Assembly: GCF_024699925.1 (NCBI RefSeq)
Contig: NZ_JAJOMX010000001.1
Span: forward strand, 62,001-126,000
Reading direction: 5' to 3'
Origin: Mesorhizobium sp. J428
GTDB lineage: Bacteria; Pseudomonadota; Alphaproteobacteria; Rhizobiales; Rhizobiaceae
Length of the DNA stretch: 64,000 nt
Shown: piece by piece, positions 41,856 through 51,410 of the stretch
Numbering within the stretch: position 1 is the stretch's first letter
Layout: every line of letters begins with the position of its first letter
The notes under the pieces: model-generated
Database searches by the model: none
Told to the model about the DNA's origin: nothing
Seen by the model: the letters and a program-made list of their open reading frames with translations, nothing else
Translations under genes and position numbers: made by a program

Positions 41856-43306
41856 GCCGCCCTCCCCGTCAGCGCGACGCGGACTTCGTGATGATCGGAG
41901 AAGGGATGCGTGACCGAGCCGACCGTCTGGCCTTCCTCATGCCCCTTGCCGGCGACGATCAGCGTGTCGCCGGCGCCGAGCAGGTCGATCGCATGGCGGA
42001 TCGCCTCGCGGCGGTCGCCGATCTCGATCGCGCCGGGCGCATTGGCGAGAATCTCGGCGCGGATGGTTGCAGGAACTTCGGAGCGCGGATTGTCATCCGT
42101 GACGATGACGATGTCGGCAAGCCGGCTGGCGATGCCGCCCATGATCGGCCGCTTGCCCTTGTCGCGGTCGCCGCCGCAGCCGAACACGACCACCACCTTG
42201 CCGGTGGTGAACGGCCGCACCGACAGGAGCACGTTCTCCAGCGCCTCGGGCTTGTGCGCATAGTCGACATAGACCGGCGCGCCGCTTCGCGTGGTGCCGA
42301 CGAGGTCGAGCCGCCCGGGCGCGCCCTTGAGATGCTCGAGTGCTGCGAGTGCTGTCTCGGCCTTGACGCCGGTCGCCATGGCGAGGCCGGCGGCAACGAG
42401 CGCGTTCGACATCTGGAAATCGCCGGCAAGCGGCAGGTCGACCTCGTAGAGTGCGCCGGAGAATTCGATCTCGGCGCGCTGGCGATGGCGCTCATGCTCC
42501 AGGCGCTTGAGGCGCAGGAAATCGCCCTTGCGCCCGACCGTGAGCACGATCCGGCCGGCCTTGTTCGCCGCCGCGACCGTCGGCTCGGACCAAGCGTCGT
42601 CGGCGAAGATCACCGCCGGCGCGCCCTTGGGCAGCAGCGTGTCGAACAGGCGCAGCTTGGCGCGGTGATAGTCCTCGACCGTCGGATGATAATCCATGTG
42701 GTCGCGGCCGAGATTGGTGAAGCCGGCGGCCGACAGCTTCACGCCGTCAAGACGGCGCTGGTCGAGCCCATGGCTGGAGGCTTCCATCGCGGCGTGGGTG
42801 ACGCCCACGTCTGCCAGTTCCCTGAGCAGGAGGTGCAGCGCGACGGGATCGGGCGTGGTCAGCGTGCCGTAGTCGTCGCGGCCGGGCGCCACGACGCCCG
42901 TCGTGCCGATGCTGGCCGCCTGGAGCCCGGCATGCGCCCAGATCTGGCGTAGGAAGGAGACGACCGAGGTCTTGCCGCTCGTGCCGGTGACCGCGGCCAT
43001 CGTCGCCGGCTGCGCGCCGTAGAAGCGCGCGGCGGCGAGCGCGAGCGTGTGCCTTGGATCGTCTACCCGCAGGATCGGAATCGGGAGATCGCCGAGCGCG
43101 GCGTTGCGCGCGGCGATGATGGCCGATGCGCCCTTCGCCACCGCGTCAGCGGCATAGGACGCGCCGTCAGCCTTCGTTCCAGTCAGGGCGGCAAAGAGGA
43201 ATCCGGGCGCGACGCCACGGGAATCAGCGGTCAGCCCAAGCACTTCGACGGACGCGGTCGACCCGTCGCCCAGCGGCAGAATTCCGGCAAAATCCTTCAG
43301 ATGCAT
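41852..43306 (-). CDS. murE: UDP-N-acetylmuramoyl-L-alanyl-D-glutamate--meso-diaminopimelate ligase
   Basis: This 484-residue ATP-dependent Mur ligase adds meso-diaminopimelate. It has [20 protein letters not shown] as P-loop, [63 protein letters not shown] and the diaminopimelate-recognition motif DDNPRSEVP, which marks it as the meso-DAP rather than the lysine enzyme. The ATG at 43306 is chosen over a TTG five codons upstream. Confidence 0.96.
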   Translation of the reverse strand: MHLKDFAGILPLGDGSTASVEVLGLTADSRGVAPGFLFAALTGTKADGASYAADAVAKGASAIIAARNAALGDLPIPILRVDDPRHTLALAAARFYGAQPATMAAVTGTSGKTSVVSFLRQIWAHAGLQAASIGTTGVVAPGRDDYGTLTTPDPVALHLLLRELADVGVTHAAMEASSHGLDQRRLDGVKLSAAGFTNLGRDHMDYHPTVEDYHRAKLRLFDTLLPKGAPAVIFADDAWSEPTVAAANKAGRIVLTVGRKGDFLRLKRLEHERHRQRAEIEFSGALYEVDLPLAGDFQMSNALVAAGLAMATGVKAETALAALEHLKGAPGRLDLVGTTRSGAPVYVDYAHKPEALENVLLSVRPFTTGKVVVVFGCGGDRDKGKRPIMGGIASRLADIVIVTDDNPRSEVPATIRAEILANAPGAIEIGDRREAIRHAIDLLGAGDTLIVAGKGHEEGQTVGSVTHPFSDHHEVRVALTGRAA

Positions 43307-43348
43307 CAAATGCCTGTTCAAGAAACGTTGCCCCCGATCCCCCGGGAA

Positions 43349-45073
43349 TCACTGTGAAGAAACAAGCAACGCCTCATTTGTTTGACCGAATTCGGGCTTC
43401 ACGCCAAGCAGTGACGCCGAGCGGCGGATGATGTTGGAGACGATCGGGGCCGCGTTGAGGCCTGCTGTGGCGCCCATGCCGGGCTTTTCCGGCTTCGGCT
43501 CGTCCACGATCGACAGCACGATGTATTGCGGATCGTCCATCGGGAACGCCGCGACGAAGGCGTTGAAGCGGACGTTTGTCGAGTAGCGTCCGTTGACCAC
43601 CTTCTCGGCGGTGCCCGTCTTGCCGCCGACCCGATAGCCGGGAACGGTGGCGCGCTTGCCCGAGCCGCCCGGGGCGGTCGCGTTCAGGAGATAGAGATAG
43701 CGCATGTCGGCGGAAGTCTTGTCGTTCACCACCTTGGTGGCGCCGGCCTTGGCCTGTTCCTCCGTCCGCGGCAGGAGGGTCGGGTTCATCAGGTAGCCGC
43801 CGTTCATCAGCGCGGCCGCGCCGACGGCGGTCTGCAGCGGCGTGGTGGAGAAGCCGTGCCCGAACGCCGCCGTGATCGAATGCACCTTCTTCCAGACCTT
43901 CGGCTCGGACGGCCTGGCGACCTCGGGCAGCTCGATCGTCATGCGGTCGAGCAGGCCCATGCGGTGAAGGAACTCGCGGTGTCCCTCGACACCGACCACG
44001 TCGGCCTCGCGCGCGGAGCCGATGTTGGAGGAGTAAATGAACACTTCCGGCACGGTGAGAACCCTGCCCTTGCCGTGGAAGTCGCGGATCGTCTGCCGGC
44101 CGATGGTGATAGGGCGCGTCGCGTCGAAGCGGCTCTGCAGGTTCACCTTGCCGGAATCGAGCGCCATCGCGGTCGTGAAGCTCTTGATGGTCGAGCCCAT
44201 CTCGAACGTGCCCGCCGTCATGCGATTGAACTTGTCCTTGTCGTGCGCGCCGACCGGATTGTTTGGGTTGAAGTCCGGCACCGAGGCCATCGCGACGATC
44301 TCGCCGGTCTTGGCGTTGAGCACGACCGCGCCGGCCGCGATCGCATGGTAGCGATCCAGCGCATTCTTCACCTCGTCCCGGACGATGTGCTGCACGCGGA
44401 TATCGAGCGTGGTGCGGAAGGGAGCGAGGTTGCCCGACGTGGCGAGCCCGAGCTCGCGCAGGTCGGCAAGCCCCTGGCTGTCGATGTATTTCTCCAGTCC
44501 CGCAATGCCCTGGTTGTCAATGTTGACGAGGCCGAGGATATGCGAGGCGGTTTCTCCGCCGGGGTAGAACCGCCTTGTCTCGGTGCGGAAGCCGATGCCC
44601 GGCAGGCCCAGCGCCATGATGTCCGCCTGCTGCTTCGGCGAAAGCTGTCGCTTCAGCCAGACGAAGCCGGAACCGCTCTTCAGCTTGTTGTAGGTCTGCT
44701 CCGGCTCTAGGTCCGGCAGGACGGTGGAGAGAAGCTCCAGCGTCTCGTCCGGGTCGATGATGTTCTTCGGCTCGGCATAGAGCGACGCGGTCTTGATGTC
44801 GGTCGCGAGCACCTCGCCGTTGCGGTCGACGATGTCGGGGCGCGCGGCGAGGCCGCGCACGGACGGCGCCACGGTCGCGCCGGGCTCCTGCAGCCCGAGA
44901 TAGACGAGGCGGCCGGCGATCACGCCGTAGATGCCGAAGAAGATCGCCATCGTCATCAGCACGCGGTTCTTCGTCCGTCCGCCGGCCTTGCGGCGTGCAT
45001 CGACCACGATCGAACCGGCGGAAGCCACTGGCGCGGCGGCAGGCTTGGAGGCCAAGAGACGCTTGATCATCAC
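43349..45073 (-). CDS. ftsI: penicillin-binding protein 3 (FtsI), divisome transpeptidase
   Basis: This 574-residue class B penicillin-binding protein cross-links septal peptidoglycan with FtsW. It has one N-terminal membrane helix (about residues 38-58). The periplasmic pedestal domain is followed by the transpeptidase domain with SxxK (Ser294-Thr-Ile-Lys297), SxN (Ser348-Ser-Asn350) and KTG in GYRVGGKTGTAEK. Motif spacing is normal. The start overlaps the ftsL stop by four bases. Confidence 0.96.
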   Translation of the reverse strand: MMIKRLLASKPAAAPVASAGSIVVDARRKAGGRTKNRVLMTMAIFFGIYGVIAGRLVYLGLQEPGATVAPSVRGLAARPDIVDRNGEVLATDIKTASLYAEPKNIIDPDETLELLSTVLPDLEPEQTYNKLKSGSGFVWLKRQLSPKQQADIMALGLPGIGFRTETRRFYPGGETASHILGLVNIDNQGIAGLEKYIDSQGLADLRELGLATSGNLAPFRTTLDIRVQHIVRDEVKNALDRYHAIAAGAVVLNAKTGEIVAMASVPDFNPNNPVGAHDKDKFNRMTAGTFEMGSTIKSFTTAMALDSGKVNLQSRFDATRPITIGRQTIRDFHGKGRVLTVPEVFIYSSNIGSAREADVVGVEGHREFLHRMGLLDRMTIELPEVARPSEPKVWKKVHSITAAFGHGFSTTPLQTAVGAAALMNGGYLMNPTLLPRTEEQAKAGATKVVNDKTSADMRYLYLLNATAPGGSGKRATVPGYRVGGKTGTAEKVVNGRYSTNVRFNAFVAAFPMDDPQYIVLSIVDEPKPEKPGMGATAGLNAAPIVSNIIRRSASLLGVKPEFGQTNEALLVSSQ

Positions 45074-45446
45074 CTTACGACTCCGCCCGTGGTTACTTTG
45101 TCTGTCTTGCCTTCCGCCATGCCGTCGACGCGGGTGGACGGTATGATCTCCATCTCGACCGGCTTGGCGGGCAGGTCATCCACACCCACCACCTGATGCG
45201 CGTCGAGCGGCGCGAGCTGCAGCTCGTCCTGATAGATCTCGGTAAGCTTCTGCAGGCGTGCCGGCTGCGTGAGCAGGCTCCAGTCGGCCTTGAGGATCGT
45301 CAGCGAATCCTGTTCAAAGCGGATCATCGCCTCGATCTTGCGCACCTCGGAGAGCTGCGCCTCGACCTGGTGCTTGGTGTTGTAGGTGAAGGCGGCCCCC
45401 GCCACCATCACCGCGATCAGAACGATATCGGTCGCATGCGGAACAC
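45070..45446 (-). CDS. ftsL: cell division protein FtsL; frameshifted at the N-terminus
   Basis: This short bitopic divisome protein has a membrane helix IVLIAVMVAGAAFTYNT and then a coiled coil (VEAQLSEVRKIEAMIRFEQ) and LLTQPARLQKLTEIYQDELQ, typical of rhizobial FtsL. A good start, GTG at 45446, lies five bases after the rsmH stop and reads VFRMR. It needs one extra base near 45430-45437 to join the TDIVLIAVM frame. Without that, the only alternative is a start about 80 bases inside rsmH, which would be unusual. The product would be about 125 residues. I favour a missing base, but this is weaker than the other frameshifts. Confidence 0.75.
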
Positions 45447-45451
45447 GGCAA

Positions 45452-46468
45452 CTACCTCTCGTCCGGCTGGCGAATGTCGGGAAGATCGGGAAGCCCGAAC
45501 AGCGAAACATCCTCGCGGCGCGGCGCTGCATCGGTGCGCACCGCGCTGCGCAGCTTGGCGGAACGGGCGCGGGGGTTGCGCTCGGCCTCGACGTCGGACG
45601 CGGCGACCACCTGTGCGGGCTTCTCGAACGTCGCCGGGATCAGCTGCGCCTGCGGCAGGTGGCGCGAGCCGCCGCCCTGCGAGGAGCGGTCGGCGAGGAA
45701 GCGCTTGACGATGCGATCCTCGAGCGAATGGAAGGTGACGACCGCGAGCCGCCCGCCGGGCCTCAGCGCCCGCTCGGCCGCCATAAGCGCACGCGAAAGC
45801 TCGCCGAGCTCGTCGTTCACGTGGATGCGCAGCGCCTGGAAGACGCGCGTCGCCGGATGGATGCGATCCTTCGGATTGCGCCCGACGAGGGTCTCGATTG
45901 CCTGCGCCAGGTCGAGCGTCGTCGCGAACGGCTTCGACGCCCGCCGCTTTTCGATCATGCGGGCGATGCGGCCGGCATGCCGCTCCTCGCCGAGGAAGCC
46001 GAACACGCGGGCGAGGTCGCCCGGCTTGTAGGTGTTGACCACATCAGCGGCGGTTACGCCGCGCTGCGCCATGCGCATGTCGAGCGGGCCGTCGTGACGG
46101 AACGAGAAGCCGCGCTCGGCCTCATCGATCTGCATCGAGGATACGCCGATGTCGAGCACGACGGCATCCACCGGCTGGCCCGCATGTTCGTCGAGGCGCG
46201 AGAACGGCCCGTGCACCAGCCTGAGCCGCCCGGCCGAGGCGGCCTCAAGCGCGCGGCCGTCGGCGATCGCGTTGGGATCGCGGTCGATCGCCACAACGTC
46301 GGCGCCGGCATCGAGGATGGCTCTGGTGTAACTGCCCGCGCCGAAGGTTCCGTCGACCACGAGCATACGTGGGCCAGCCTGGAGCGCTGCCAGCACCTCG
46401 TCGAGAAGCACCGGAATGTGGCGGACCGGTCCGCCACCGGCGTCGGAAACGCCGGGGTCCGCCATCAT
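45452..46468 (-). CDS. rsmH: 16S rRNA (cytosine(1402)-N4)-methyltransferase RsmH
   Basis: This 338-residue SAM enzyme (MraW) methylates C1402 of 16S rRNA. It has [29 protein letters not shown] for SAM binding, [20 protein letters not shown] and [15 protein letters not shown]. The start is the first of two adjacent ATG codons (ATGATG), overlapping the mraZ stop. The high-G+C frame continues open upstream through mraZ, but that part is not real coding. Confidence 0.96.
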   Translation of the reverse strand: MMADPGVSDAGGGPVRHIPVLLDEVLAALQAGPRMLVVDGTFGAGSYTRAILDAGADVVAIDRDPNAIADGRALEAASAGRLRLVHGPFSRLDEHAGQPVDAVVLDIGVSSMQIDEAERGFSFRHDGPLDMRMAQRGVTAADVVNTYKPGDLARVFGFLGEERHAGRIARMIEKRRASKPFATTLDLAQAIETLVGRNPKDRIHPATRVFQALRIHVNDELGELSRALMAAERALRPGGRLAVVTFHSLEDRIVKRFLADRSSQGGGSRHLPQAQLIPATFEKPAQVVAASDVEAERNPRARSAKLRSAVRTDAAPRREDVSLFGLPDLPDIRQPDER

Positions 46469-46929
46469 TCCGAGGCTCCGGGCGAGCCCGCCTGCGCGGC
46501 CTGCCGAAGAGAGGTGAGCCGGGCCCTTACCTGTGCCAGATGCTGGCGCATGCGCTCCGGCTCCCAGATCTGAAAGAACTGTCCGCGCCCGAGGAAGCCG
46601 ACCTCCGAGGTGATCCCCGTATGCTCGCGGATGAAATCGCTCATCGTGATACGCCCGTCCCCGTCCAGCTTCAGGAAGGTCCCTTCCCCGTGCACATAGG
46701 CGGACATGTCGTCCGCAGTCCGCAGGAACGGGTTCGTCTGTTCGAGCTGCCGCTCGTAGCGCTCCAGGAGATCCATTCCGCCGACATCCAGCGCCGGCTC
46801 GTCCAGCGCCCGCAGAGCGTAGAGCTCGTGATAGCCGCGCTTCGCCGCGAGCGCGCGGAAGGCGCCGGGAACGGAGACCCGTCCCTTGGCATCGATCCTG
46901 TTCACCGCGCTCGACAAAAAACGATCCAT
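46465..46929 (-). CDS. mraZ: transcriptional regulator MraZ
   Basis: This 154-residue protein has two SpoVT/AbrB-like domains, each with the conserved DxxGR motif: [16 protein letters not shown] near the N-terminus and [16 protein letters not shown] in the second half. It forms large rings and binds direct TGGGN repeats in its own promoter to repress the dcw operon. Three such repeats lie upstream at 47103-47127. It is the first gene of the cluster. Confidence 0.95.
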   Translation of the reverse strand: MDRFLSSAVNRIDAKGRVSVPGAFRALAAKRGYHELYALRALDEPALDVGGMDLLERYERQLEQTNPFLRTADDMSAYVHGEGTFLKLDGDGRITMSDFIREHTGITSEVGFLGRGQFFQIWEPERMRQHLAQVRARLTSLRQAAQAGSPGASE

Positions 46930-47102
46930 GCGCCGGTATCGTCCCGCTTCCGTTCATTTCGCCGTCCGCGCCTGCGCGCAGTCCCTCGAGAGCCCCACCG
47001 CCGCTCGAAATCAGGACATGCGTTCCACTCCGCGCGGACCCTGCCACCGCGCGTTCGGGACACATGGAACCCGTCACCGAAACGAAGTCTTGATTGCAGC
47101 TA

Positions 47103-47132
47103 TGGGATAACATGGGACAGAATGGGCGTCAA
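47103..47132 (-). promoter_or_regulatory. mraZ promoter with three phased MraZ-type TGGG repeats
   Basis: On the plus strand TGGG occurs at 47103, 47113 and 47123, exactly ten bases apart, each followed by a non-conserved spacer. A fourth partial copy, AGGG, is at 47133. This is the TGGGN-N5 arrangement bound by MraZ in E. coli. On the minus strand a sigma-70-like promoter overlaps it: TTGACG at 47132-47127, 17 bases, then TATCCC at 47109-47104. The mraZ start is about 175 bases downstream. Confidence 0.55.
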
Positions 47133-47137
47133 AGGGA

Positions 47138-47496
47138 AATGGCTACTCGAACCGGGCTGCGCACGACCGGAAGACAGCCTCGCCCAAGCTTCCCACGTTT
47201 ATGAGCGATTAAGGCTAACGAACCGTTAGTGCCCGGATTTCCGGCTCTCGCCGGCCATTGCCGGAGCTACCCGTTCGTCCTTGCCGAATACTTCAATGCG
47301 GCCAGCGGCAGCATGCAGTGCGTGATCATAGGGACCCTGAAATAGCTTCGGGGAATCTCTCAAGGCGGTGGCGCAGGTATGGTCGCAGGGCGCGGATTGA
47401 TCCCGCCAAGCCCTGCCAACGCTGCCGATGTTCAAGGTCGGCGTGACGAGGGGTCACGCCATTGCCTCGAACAGCCGCCGTTCTCCCGCGAAAAAA
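47138..47496. other. intergenic region between the mraZ promoter and rnpB
   Basis: These 359 bases hold no gene I can support. A small dyad, CTAACG-AAC-CGTTAG, lies at 47215-47229 just upstream of the mraZ promoter region. A 69-codon open frame starting with TTG exists on the minus strand at 47435-47226, ending in RIEVFGKDERVAPAMAG. It has no recognisable family. Confidence 0.3.
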
Positions 47497-47898
47497 GCGC
47501 CAGCCGGCCTGTAAGCCGGGTTCTGTATGGCCGCGTGTCCTTGCGGACGGCGCGACGCGGTGGCCATTCATCTTCGGCGGCCATTGCTGGACGCCTGACG
47601 CAACCCACCCGGACGACTGGGCCGGAAACAGCCCGCGGGTCGCCCCGCGCGTCGTCCCTATTCGGTCTTGCTCCCGGTGGGGTTTGCCGTGCCGCTCCCG
47701 TTGCCGGTCGCGCGGTGGGCTCTTACCCCACCCTTTCACCCTTGCCCCGCCCTAAGGCGAGGCGGTCTGCTCTCTGTGGCACTTTCCCTGGGGTCGCCCC
47801 CGCCGGCAATTGGCCGGCACCGTGTTTCCATGGAGCCCGGACTTTCCTCGACCGCAGCCTTTCGGCTCTCGCGGTCGCGGCCACCCGGCCGGCTGGCG
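47497..47898 (-). ncRNA. rnpB: RNase P RNA (bacterial class A)
   Basis: This is the catalytic RNA that matures the 5' ends of tRNAs. On the minus strand the conserved GAGGAAAGTCCGGGCTCC (the P4/CR-I region) occurs near 47850-47829, and AGAACCCGGCTTACAGGCC, the 3' conserved segment, near 47524-47506. The 5' and 3' ends form the P1 helix (GCCAGCCGGCC near 47897 with GGCCGGCTGGC near 47499). The 3' strand runs into CGCTTTTTT, a terminator. At about 402 nucleotides the size is normal for alphaproteobacteria. The exact ends are approximate. Confidence 0.95.
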
Positions 47899-47970
47899 TT
47901 GCGCATAAAGGCGTTCCCCGCGCGAATTGCAAGGCTGCGCGCGGGATTTCCGCCGGCCGGCACTGCGTCA

Positions 47971-48732
47971 TCAACTGCTCAGATGACGCTTCACCTTCGA
48001 GCAATAGGCGGCCGACACCGGGTTCATGCGCTTGGCGCCGTGGCCGGCATTGTATTTCAGGATCGTCCCGCAGGTCGTCCCGCCGCCGAGCTTGTGCGCC
48101 ATACCGAGATATTTCATCCCGTATTTGATGTTGGTCTCGGGATTGTAGAGTCCCTTCAGCGAGCCGGAGTAACCGAGGCCGCGCGCCGTCGACGGCTTGA
48201 TCTGCATCAGCCCGACCTCGCCGGCGCTGCCGCGGGCGTTGACGCGATAGTTGCTCTCCACGCGGATCACGGCATGAGCGAGCGACACCGGCACGCCGTA
48301 GGTCGATGCGTAGCGGGCGATGATGTCGCCGTAGCTGCCCGATGCGCGGCCGCCGGTGACCGTCTCTCCCTTCCGCGCCTTGGCGACAAGTTCGGGCCGC
48401 TTGCCGGCCGGGATCGCGCCCGTCGTCTGCCCATCGACCTCGGGTAGGGAGGCCAGGCCGCGATCGTCGAAACTGACAACGGTGCGGCCCTTGCGGTCGG
48501 ACGCGACCTTCTTCGCGGCGGAAGCCTCCTGATGCGGAACGACTGCCGACATGCGGCCACGCCCCACGGGCGCGCTGGCTACGCCGCGCGTCACTTCACC
48601 TTTCCGCGACTTCTCCTTGGCGGAGGCCGCGACCTGAGAGCTCGTATACGAATTTCCCGGCGCCTCCTGGGCAGACACAGCAAAACTCATCATGCTGGCA
48701 GCAAAAGCTGCCGCAATGGTCACCTTCATCAT
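47971..48732 (-). CDS. lytic transglycosylase (SLT domain) exported protein
   Basis: This 253-residue exported protein has a signal peptide (MMKVTIAAAFAASMMSFAVSA, cleavage before QEAPG), a low-complexity Lys/Ser/Ala-rich middle, and a C-terminal SLT domain from about residue 135. The catalytic glutamate is in VIRVESNYRVNARG, followed by GEVGLMQIKPSTARGLGY and LKYNAGHGAKR. It cleaves glycan strands to 1,6-anhydro muropeptides. The 3' end lies about 70 bases upstream of rnpB in the same direction. Confidence 0.9.
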   Translation of the reverse strand: MMKVTIAAAFAASMMSFAVSAQEAPGNSYTSSQVAASAKEKSRKGEVTRGVASAPVGRGRMSAVVPHQEASAAKKVASDRKGRTVVSFDDRGLASLPEVDGQTTGAIPAGKRPELVAKARKGETVTGGRASGSYGDIIARYASTYGVPVSLAHAVIRVESNYRVNARGSAGEVGLMQIKPSTARGLGYSGSLKGLYNPETNIKYGMKYLGMAHKLGGGTTCGTILKYNAGHGAKRMNPVSAAYCSKVKRHLSS

Positions 48733-48922
48733 GTATTTGTTGTTCTCTTTACAGATATCGGCCTTTGCCTGAGCGCGCCGATATAGTTGAAATTGTCGAA
48801 GTCATTTTCGCATACTTCGACGGTTGGACGGCAAGCGATCTCGCAGGCCATTGCGCCGCCAATTGGGTCCGGGAAATAACATTTGAAGACGGAAGGAAAT
48901 ATTCCGACAGAGCCTGGTTTTG
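48733..48922. other. intergenic gap upstream of the transglycosylase gene
   Basis: The 190 bases between the amidase and transglycosylase genes are AT-richer than their surroundings and hold the likely promoter of the transglycosylase gene. A small stem (TCGAAGT/ACTTCGA) lies near 48797-48820. No gene is seen. Confidence 0.35.
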
Positions 48923-49690
48923 CTAACCCAGCGGTAGTTCGGGCAGCTCCCCGACCAGCGCTGTCAGCAAAGCGTGTGTCTCCGCATCCACGACGCCGTC
49001 GACCTTGCGGCGACGGAAATGCAGCTGGAACGCCTCGACGACCGTCTTCGTGGGCGCATCGAAACATCCAGTGATTTCAATTCCATAGCCATAAAGGTTG
49101 AGCATGGATTGAAGGCATTCCACCCGCGCACCCTCGTCACCTGGTGCGATCGGATCGGCGGCGGCGGCCACAACCACCCCAGGCATATGCCCCACTCCCG
49201 CGGCGTGGAGCGTCTCCCAGGGAAACGCCGGGCCTGGGTCGATTTTTCGTCCGGGGGCAACATCGGAATGGGCGAGAATTTGCGCGGCCGGAACGTCGAG
49301 ACGGGCGGAAATGTCACGGCAGAGCGCGATGACCGCCTCGATCTGGGTGTCGGAAAATGGCGGATGGCCGGCGAGCGGGCCTGGATTGACGACCTCGATG
49401 CCGATCGAGCGCGAGTTGATGTCGGTGGCTCCCTGCCAGGAACTTCGGCCGGCATGCCAAGCCCGATCTGCCTCCCGCACCATCTGGACGACGCGTCCGT
49501 CCTCATGAACCAGATAGTGGGAGGACACCTCGCTGGCCGGATTGCACAGCCATTCCTCCGCAGCCGCGCCCGTCTCCATGCCGGTGTAATGAAGGATGAT
49601 CATGTCCGCGCGCGAGACGTCCCGCCGGGGGCCGAAGTTCGGGGAAACCCTCACCTCCGCGCCCACGAAATCGGCGACGAACCCGCTCAT
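48923..49690 (-). CDS. N-acetylmuramoyl-L-alanine amidase (Amidase_2 with peptidoglycan-binding domain)
   Basis: This 255-residue zinc amidase cleaves the MurNAc-L-Ala bond. The Amidase_2 domain has LHYTGM with the first zinc histidine, VSSHYLVHEDGRVVQMV, RAWHAG and the late AHSDVAPGRKIDPG. A C-terminal peptidoglycan-binding domain 1 (about residues 175-245) contains ARVECLQSMLNLYGY. No signal peptide is seen, so it may act on recycled muropeptides like AmpD. The ATG overlaps the stop of the DjlA-like gene by four bases. Confidence 0.92.
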   Translation of the reverse strand: MSGFVADFVGAEVRVSPNFGPRRDVSRADMIILHYTGMETGAAAEEWLCNPASEVSSHYLVHEDGRVVQMVREADRAWHAGRSSWQGATDINSRSIGIEVVNPGPLAGHPPFSDTQIEAVIALCRDISARLDVPAAQILAHSDVAPGRKIDPGPAFPWETLHAAGVGHMPGVVVAAAADPIAPGDEGARVECLQSMLNLYGYGIEITGCFDAPTKTVVEAFQLHFRRRKVDGVVDAETHALLTALVGELPELPLG

Positions 49691-50397
49691 ACCCGTGCGA
49701 GCGTCTGTTCGATCGCCTCGAACGCGACATTGATCGCGGCGAGCCGCCGCGTTGCGATGGCGATGAATTCCTCCGGCATGCCCCGTGCGATCAGCCGGTC
49801 GGGATGATTCTGCAATACCAGCGTCCGGTAGCGCCGCCGCACCTCGTCCAGCGACGCCGATGTCGACACGCCGAGCACCTGGTAGGGATTGGCGCCTGTG
49901 GCGAGCGTGTGTCGCGCCAGGATGCGCTCGAACTCGCGCTCGCCGAAAGCGAAGATCTCCGCTGTGCGCCTCAGGAATCCGACCTCGCGCTCATGCACGA
50001 AACCATCGGCCTTGGCGATGTGGAACAGGCCGTCGAGGATATCCTCCAGCACCTCGGCGCGGTCGGCATCCTCGTTGAAGAGCGCGGCCATTCTCGCCGC
50101 ATAGGACTCGAAGCCGGCGATGTCCTCCTTTGCGAGATCGTAGAGCCGCGCGACGTTGCGGACCTGCTCCGCCGGGACGGAGAAGATCTGCTGGAAGGCG
50201 CGCACCTCGTCCTGGGTGACGATTCCGTCGGCCTTGGCCATCTTGGCCGACAGCGCGATCATGGCGATGGAGAAAGCAACCTTGCGGCGAAGCGCCGGGT
50301 CGCCTTCGAACACGGTGCGAAGGGCCTCGATCACGCCCGAAAAGGCTGTGCCCGAAACCCTCGAGACGAAATCGCCAAGGCGCGACCAGATCGACAT
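49687..50397 (-). CDS. DjlA-like TerB/DnaJ co-chaperone
   Basis: This 236-residue protein has a TerB-like helical domain (about residues 33-150, with KVAFSIAMIALSAKMAKADG and LFHIAKADGFVHERE) followed by a J-domain (NPYQVLGVSTSASLDEVRRRYR and LQNHPDRL, carrying the HPD motif). This is the DjlA layout, but no N-terminal membrane helix is visible, unlike E. coli DjlA. J-domains stimulate the ATPase of DnaK. The start at 50397 fits the usual MSIWxRL N-terminus of rhizobial homologues. Confidence 0.9.
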   Translation of the reverse strand: MSIWSRLGDFVSRVSGTAFSGVIEALRTVFEGDPALRRKVAFSIAMIALSAKMAKADGIVTQDEVRAFQQIFSVPAEQVRNVARLYDLAKEDIAGFESYAARMAALFNEDADRAEVLEDILDGLFHIAKADGFVHEREVGFLRRTAEIFAFGEREFERILARHTLATGANPYQVLGVSTSASLDEVRRRYRTLVLQNHPDRLIARGMPEEFIAIATRRLAAINVAFEAIEQTLARV

Positions 50398-50530
50398 TGC
50401 GCTGCAATACGACGAAACCTCGCCAGAGGCGAGACCTCGTGGCCGCCATGACGGCGACCCAGTGTCGCAAACCCGCCGCATGAAAAAGGGGCCGGGACGA
50501 GCCCGGCCCTGTCGGTCATGGCGCCCGCCG

Positions 50531-50746
50531 TTACTCGCTCGGAGCGGGCGTAGTGGGCGTCGCAGGCTGCATCTCTTCAGCAGGTGCCTGCGGAGCCGGT
50601 GTCGGCGTTGCAGCCGGATCGGACGGAGCCGGGGTGGTCTGCGCCGGCGGATCGACGCTCTGCGTCGTCGTGGTGTCGGTATCGCTGCAGGCGGCAACGC
50701 CGAACAGGGCGACAGCGGCGGCGGAAGCAAGGATCAGTTTCTTCAT
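50531..50746 (-). CDS. small Pro/Thr-rich lipoprotein
   Basis: This 71-residue protein starts MKKLILASAAAVALFGVAAC, a lipoprotein signal with Cys20 as the acylated residue. The mature part is low complexity, with repeated PAQTTPAPSDPAATPTPAP, and would be an extended tether on the periplasmic side. A GGAGATG site precedes the start. Function unknown; such short lipoproteins are common in rhizobia. Confidence 0.65.
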   Translation of the reverse strand: MKKLILASAAAVALFGVAACSDTDTTTTQSVDPPAQTTPAPSDPAATPTPAPQAPAEEMQPATPTTPAPSE

Positions 50747-50868
50747 CGTCCATCTCCTTCAGAAAACGACTTTCTTTCGGTGAGACGCCCCTTCGGGCAG
50801 TCGAGATGGGAACGCCGGCCTCGGAACGAGGTTTCGTAACGTTGTGTGACGGATGGTAACGTTTGTCG

Positions 50869-51390
50869 TCACATGCTGGAGGCGGCGCGGGCAGCCTGGT
50901 CATACTGCCCGGACAGCGCGCGCATCAGCGCCGCAATCGCGGAGAGTTCGCCGCCGTCGAAATTGAGCCGCTGGACGCTGTCGACCAGAAGCGCCTCGCG
51001 GATGTCGCGGTAGCGGCGGCAGGTCTCGGCGCCGGCCGGCGTGACCTTGGCCGTCCGCTCTTTGCCCCGCCTGCCGCCGGCGACGAGGCCGAGGCCCTCG
51101 AGCTTCTTCAGCGCATAGGCGACGATGTGGGTGTCCTCGATGTTGAACATCATGCACAGGTCCGCGAGCGTCTTCTCGCGGTCGCGATGGTTGACAGCGT
51201 GCAGGATCAAGACCTCGATCGGCGTCAGTCCCGGCACGCCGGCAGCGGCCATGCCGCGGACCATCCAGCGCTGGAACGCGTTGGAGACGATGGTCAGCGC
51301 AAATTCGACCTCGGAGAGCGGCGGCAGCGCGCCATCCGCGAGATGCGCCGCCGAAACAACGGGACCGATTGTCTGCTTGCCTGCTGTCAT
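50869..51390 (-). CDS. MarR-family winged-helix transcriptional regulator
   Basis: This 173-residue regulator has a winged-helix domain at about residues 45-140 (GLTPIEVLILHAVNHRDREK, then DLCMMFNIEDTHIVAYALKKL as recognition helix, and GLVAGGRRGKERTAKVTPAG as the wing). It is divergent from the oxoprolinase-type gene with a palindrome-rich 98-base gap, so it probably controls that gene. The ligand is unknown, perhaps a hydantoin or oxoproline-related metabolite. Confidence 0.85.
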   Translation of the reverse strand: MTAGKQTIGPVVSAAHLADGALPPLSEVEFALTIVSNAFQRWMVRGMAAAGVPGLTPIEVLILHAVNHRDREKTLADLCMMFNIEDTHIVAYALKKLEGLGLVAGGRRGKERTAKVTPAGAETCRRYRDIREALLVDSVQRLNFDGGELSAIAALMRALSGQYDQAARAASSM

Positions 51391-51410
51391 TCGAGTCTCA
51401 CATTCATAAG

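Noticed and set aside
46469..47113. Upstream extension of the rsmH frame through mraZ
   Set aside because: mraZ is complete in another frame, and the ATGATG at its stop is the natural rsmH start.
47226..47435. 69-codon open frame on the minus strand upstream of mraZ
   Set aside because: It begins with TTG without a clear ribosome-binding site and matches no family I know; kept only as a note in the intergenic entry.
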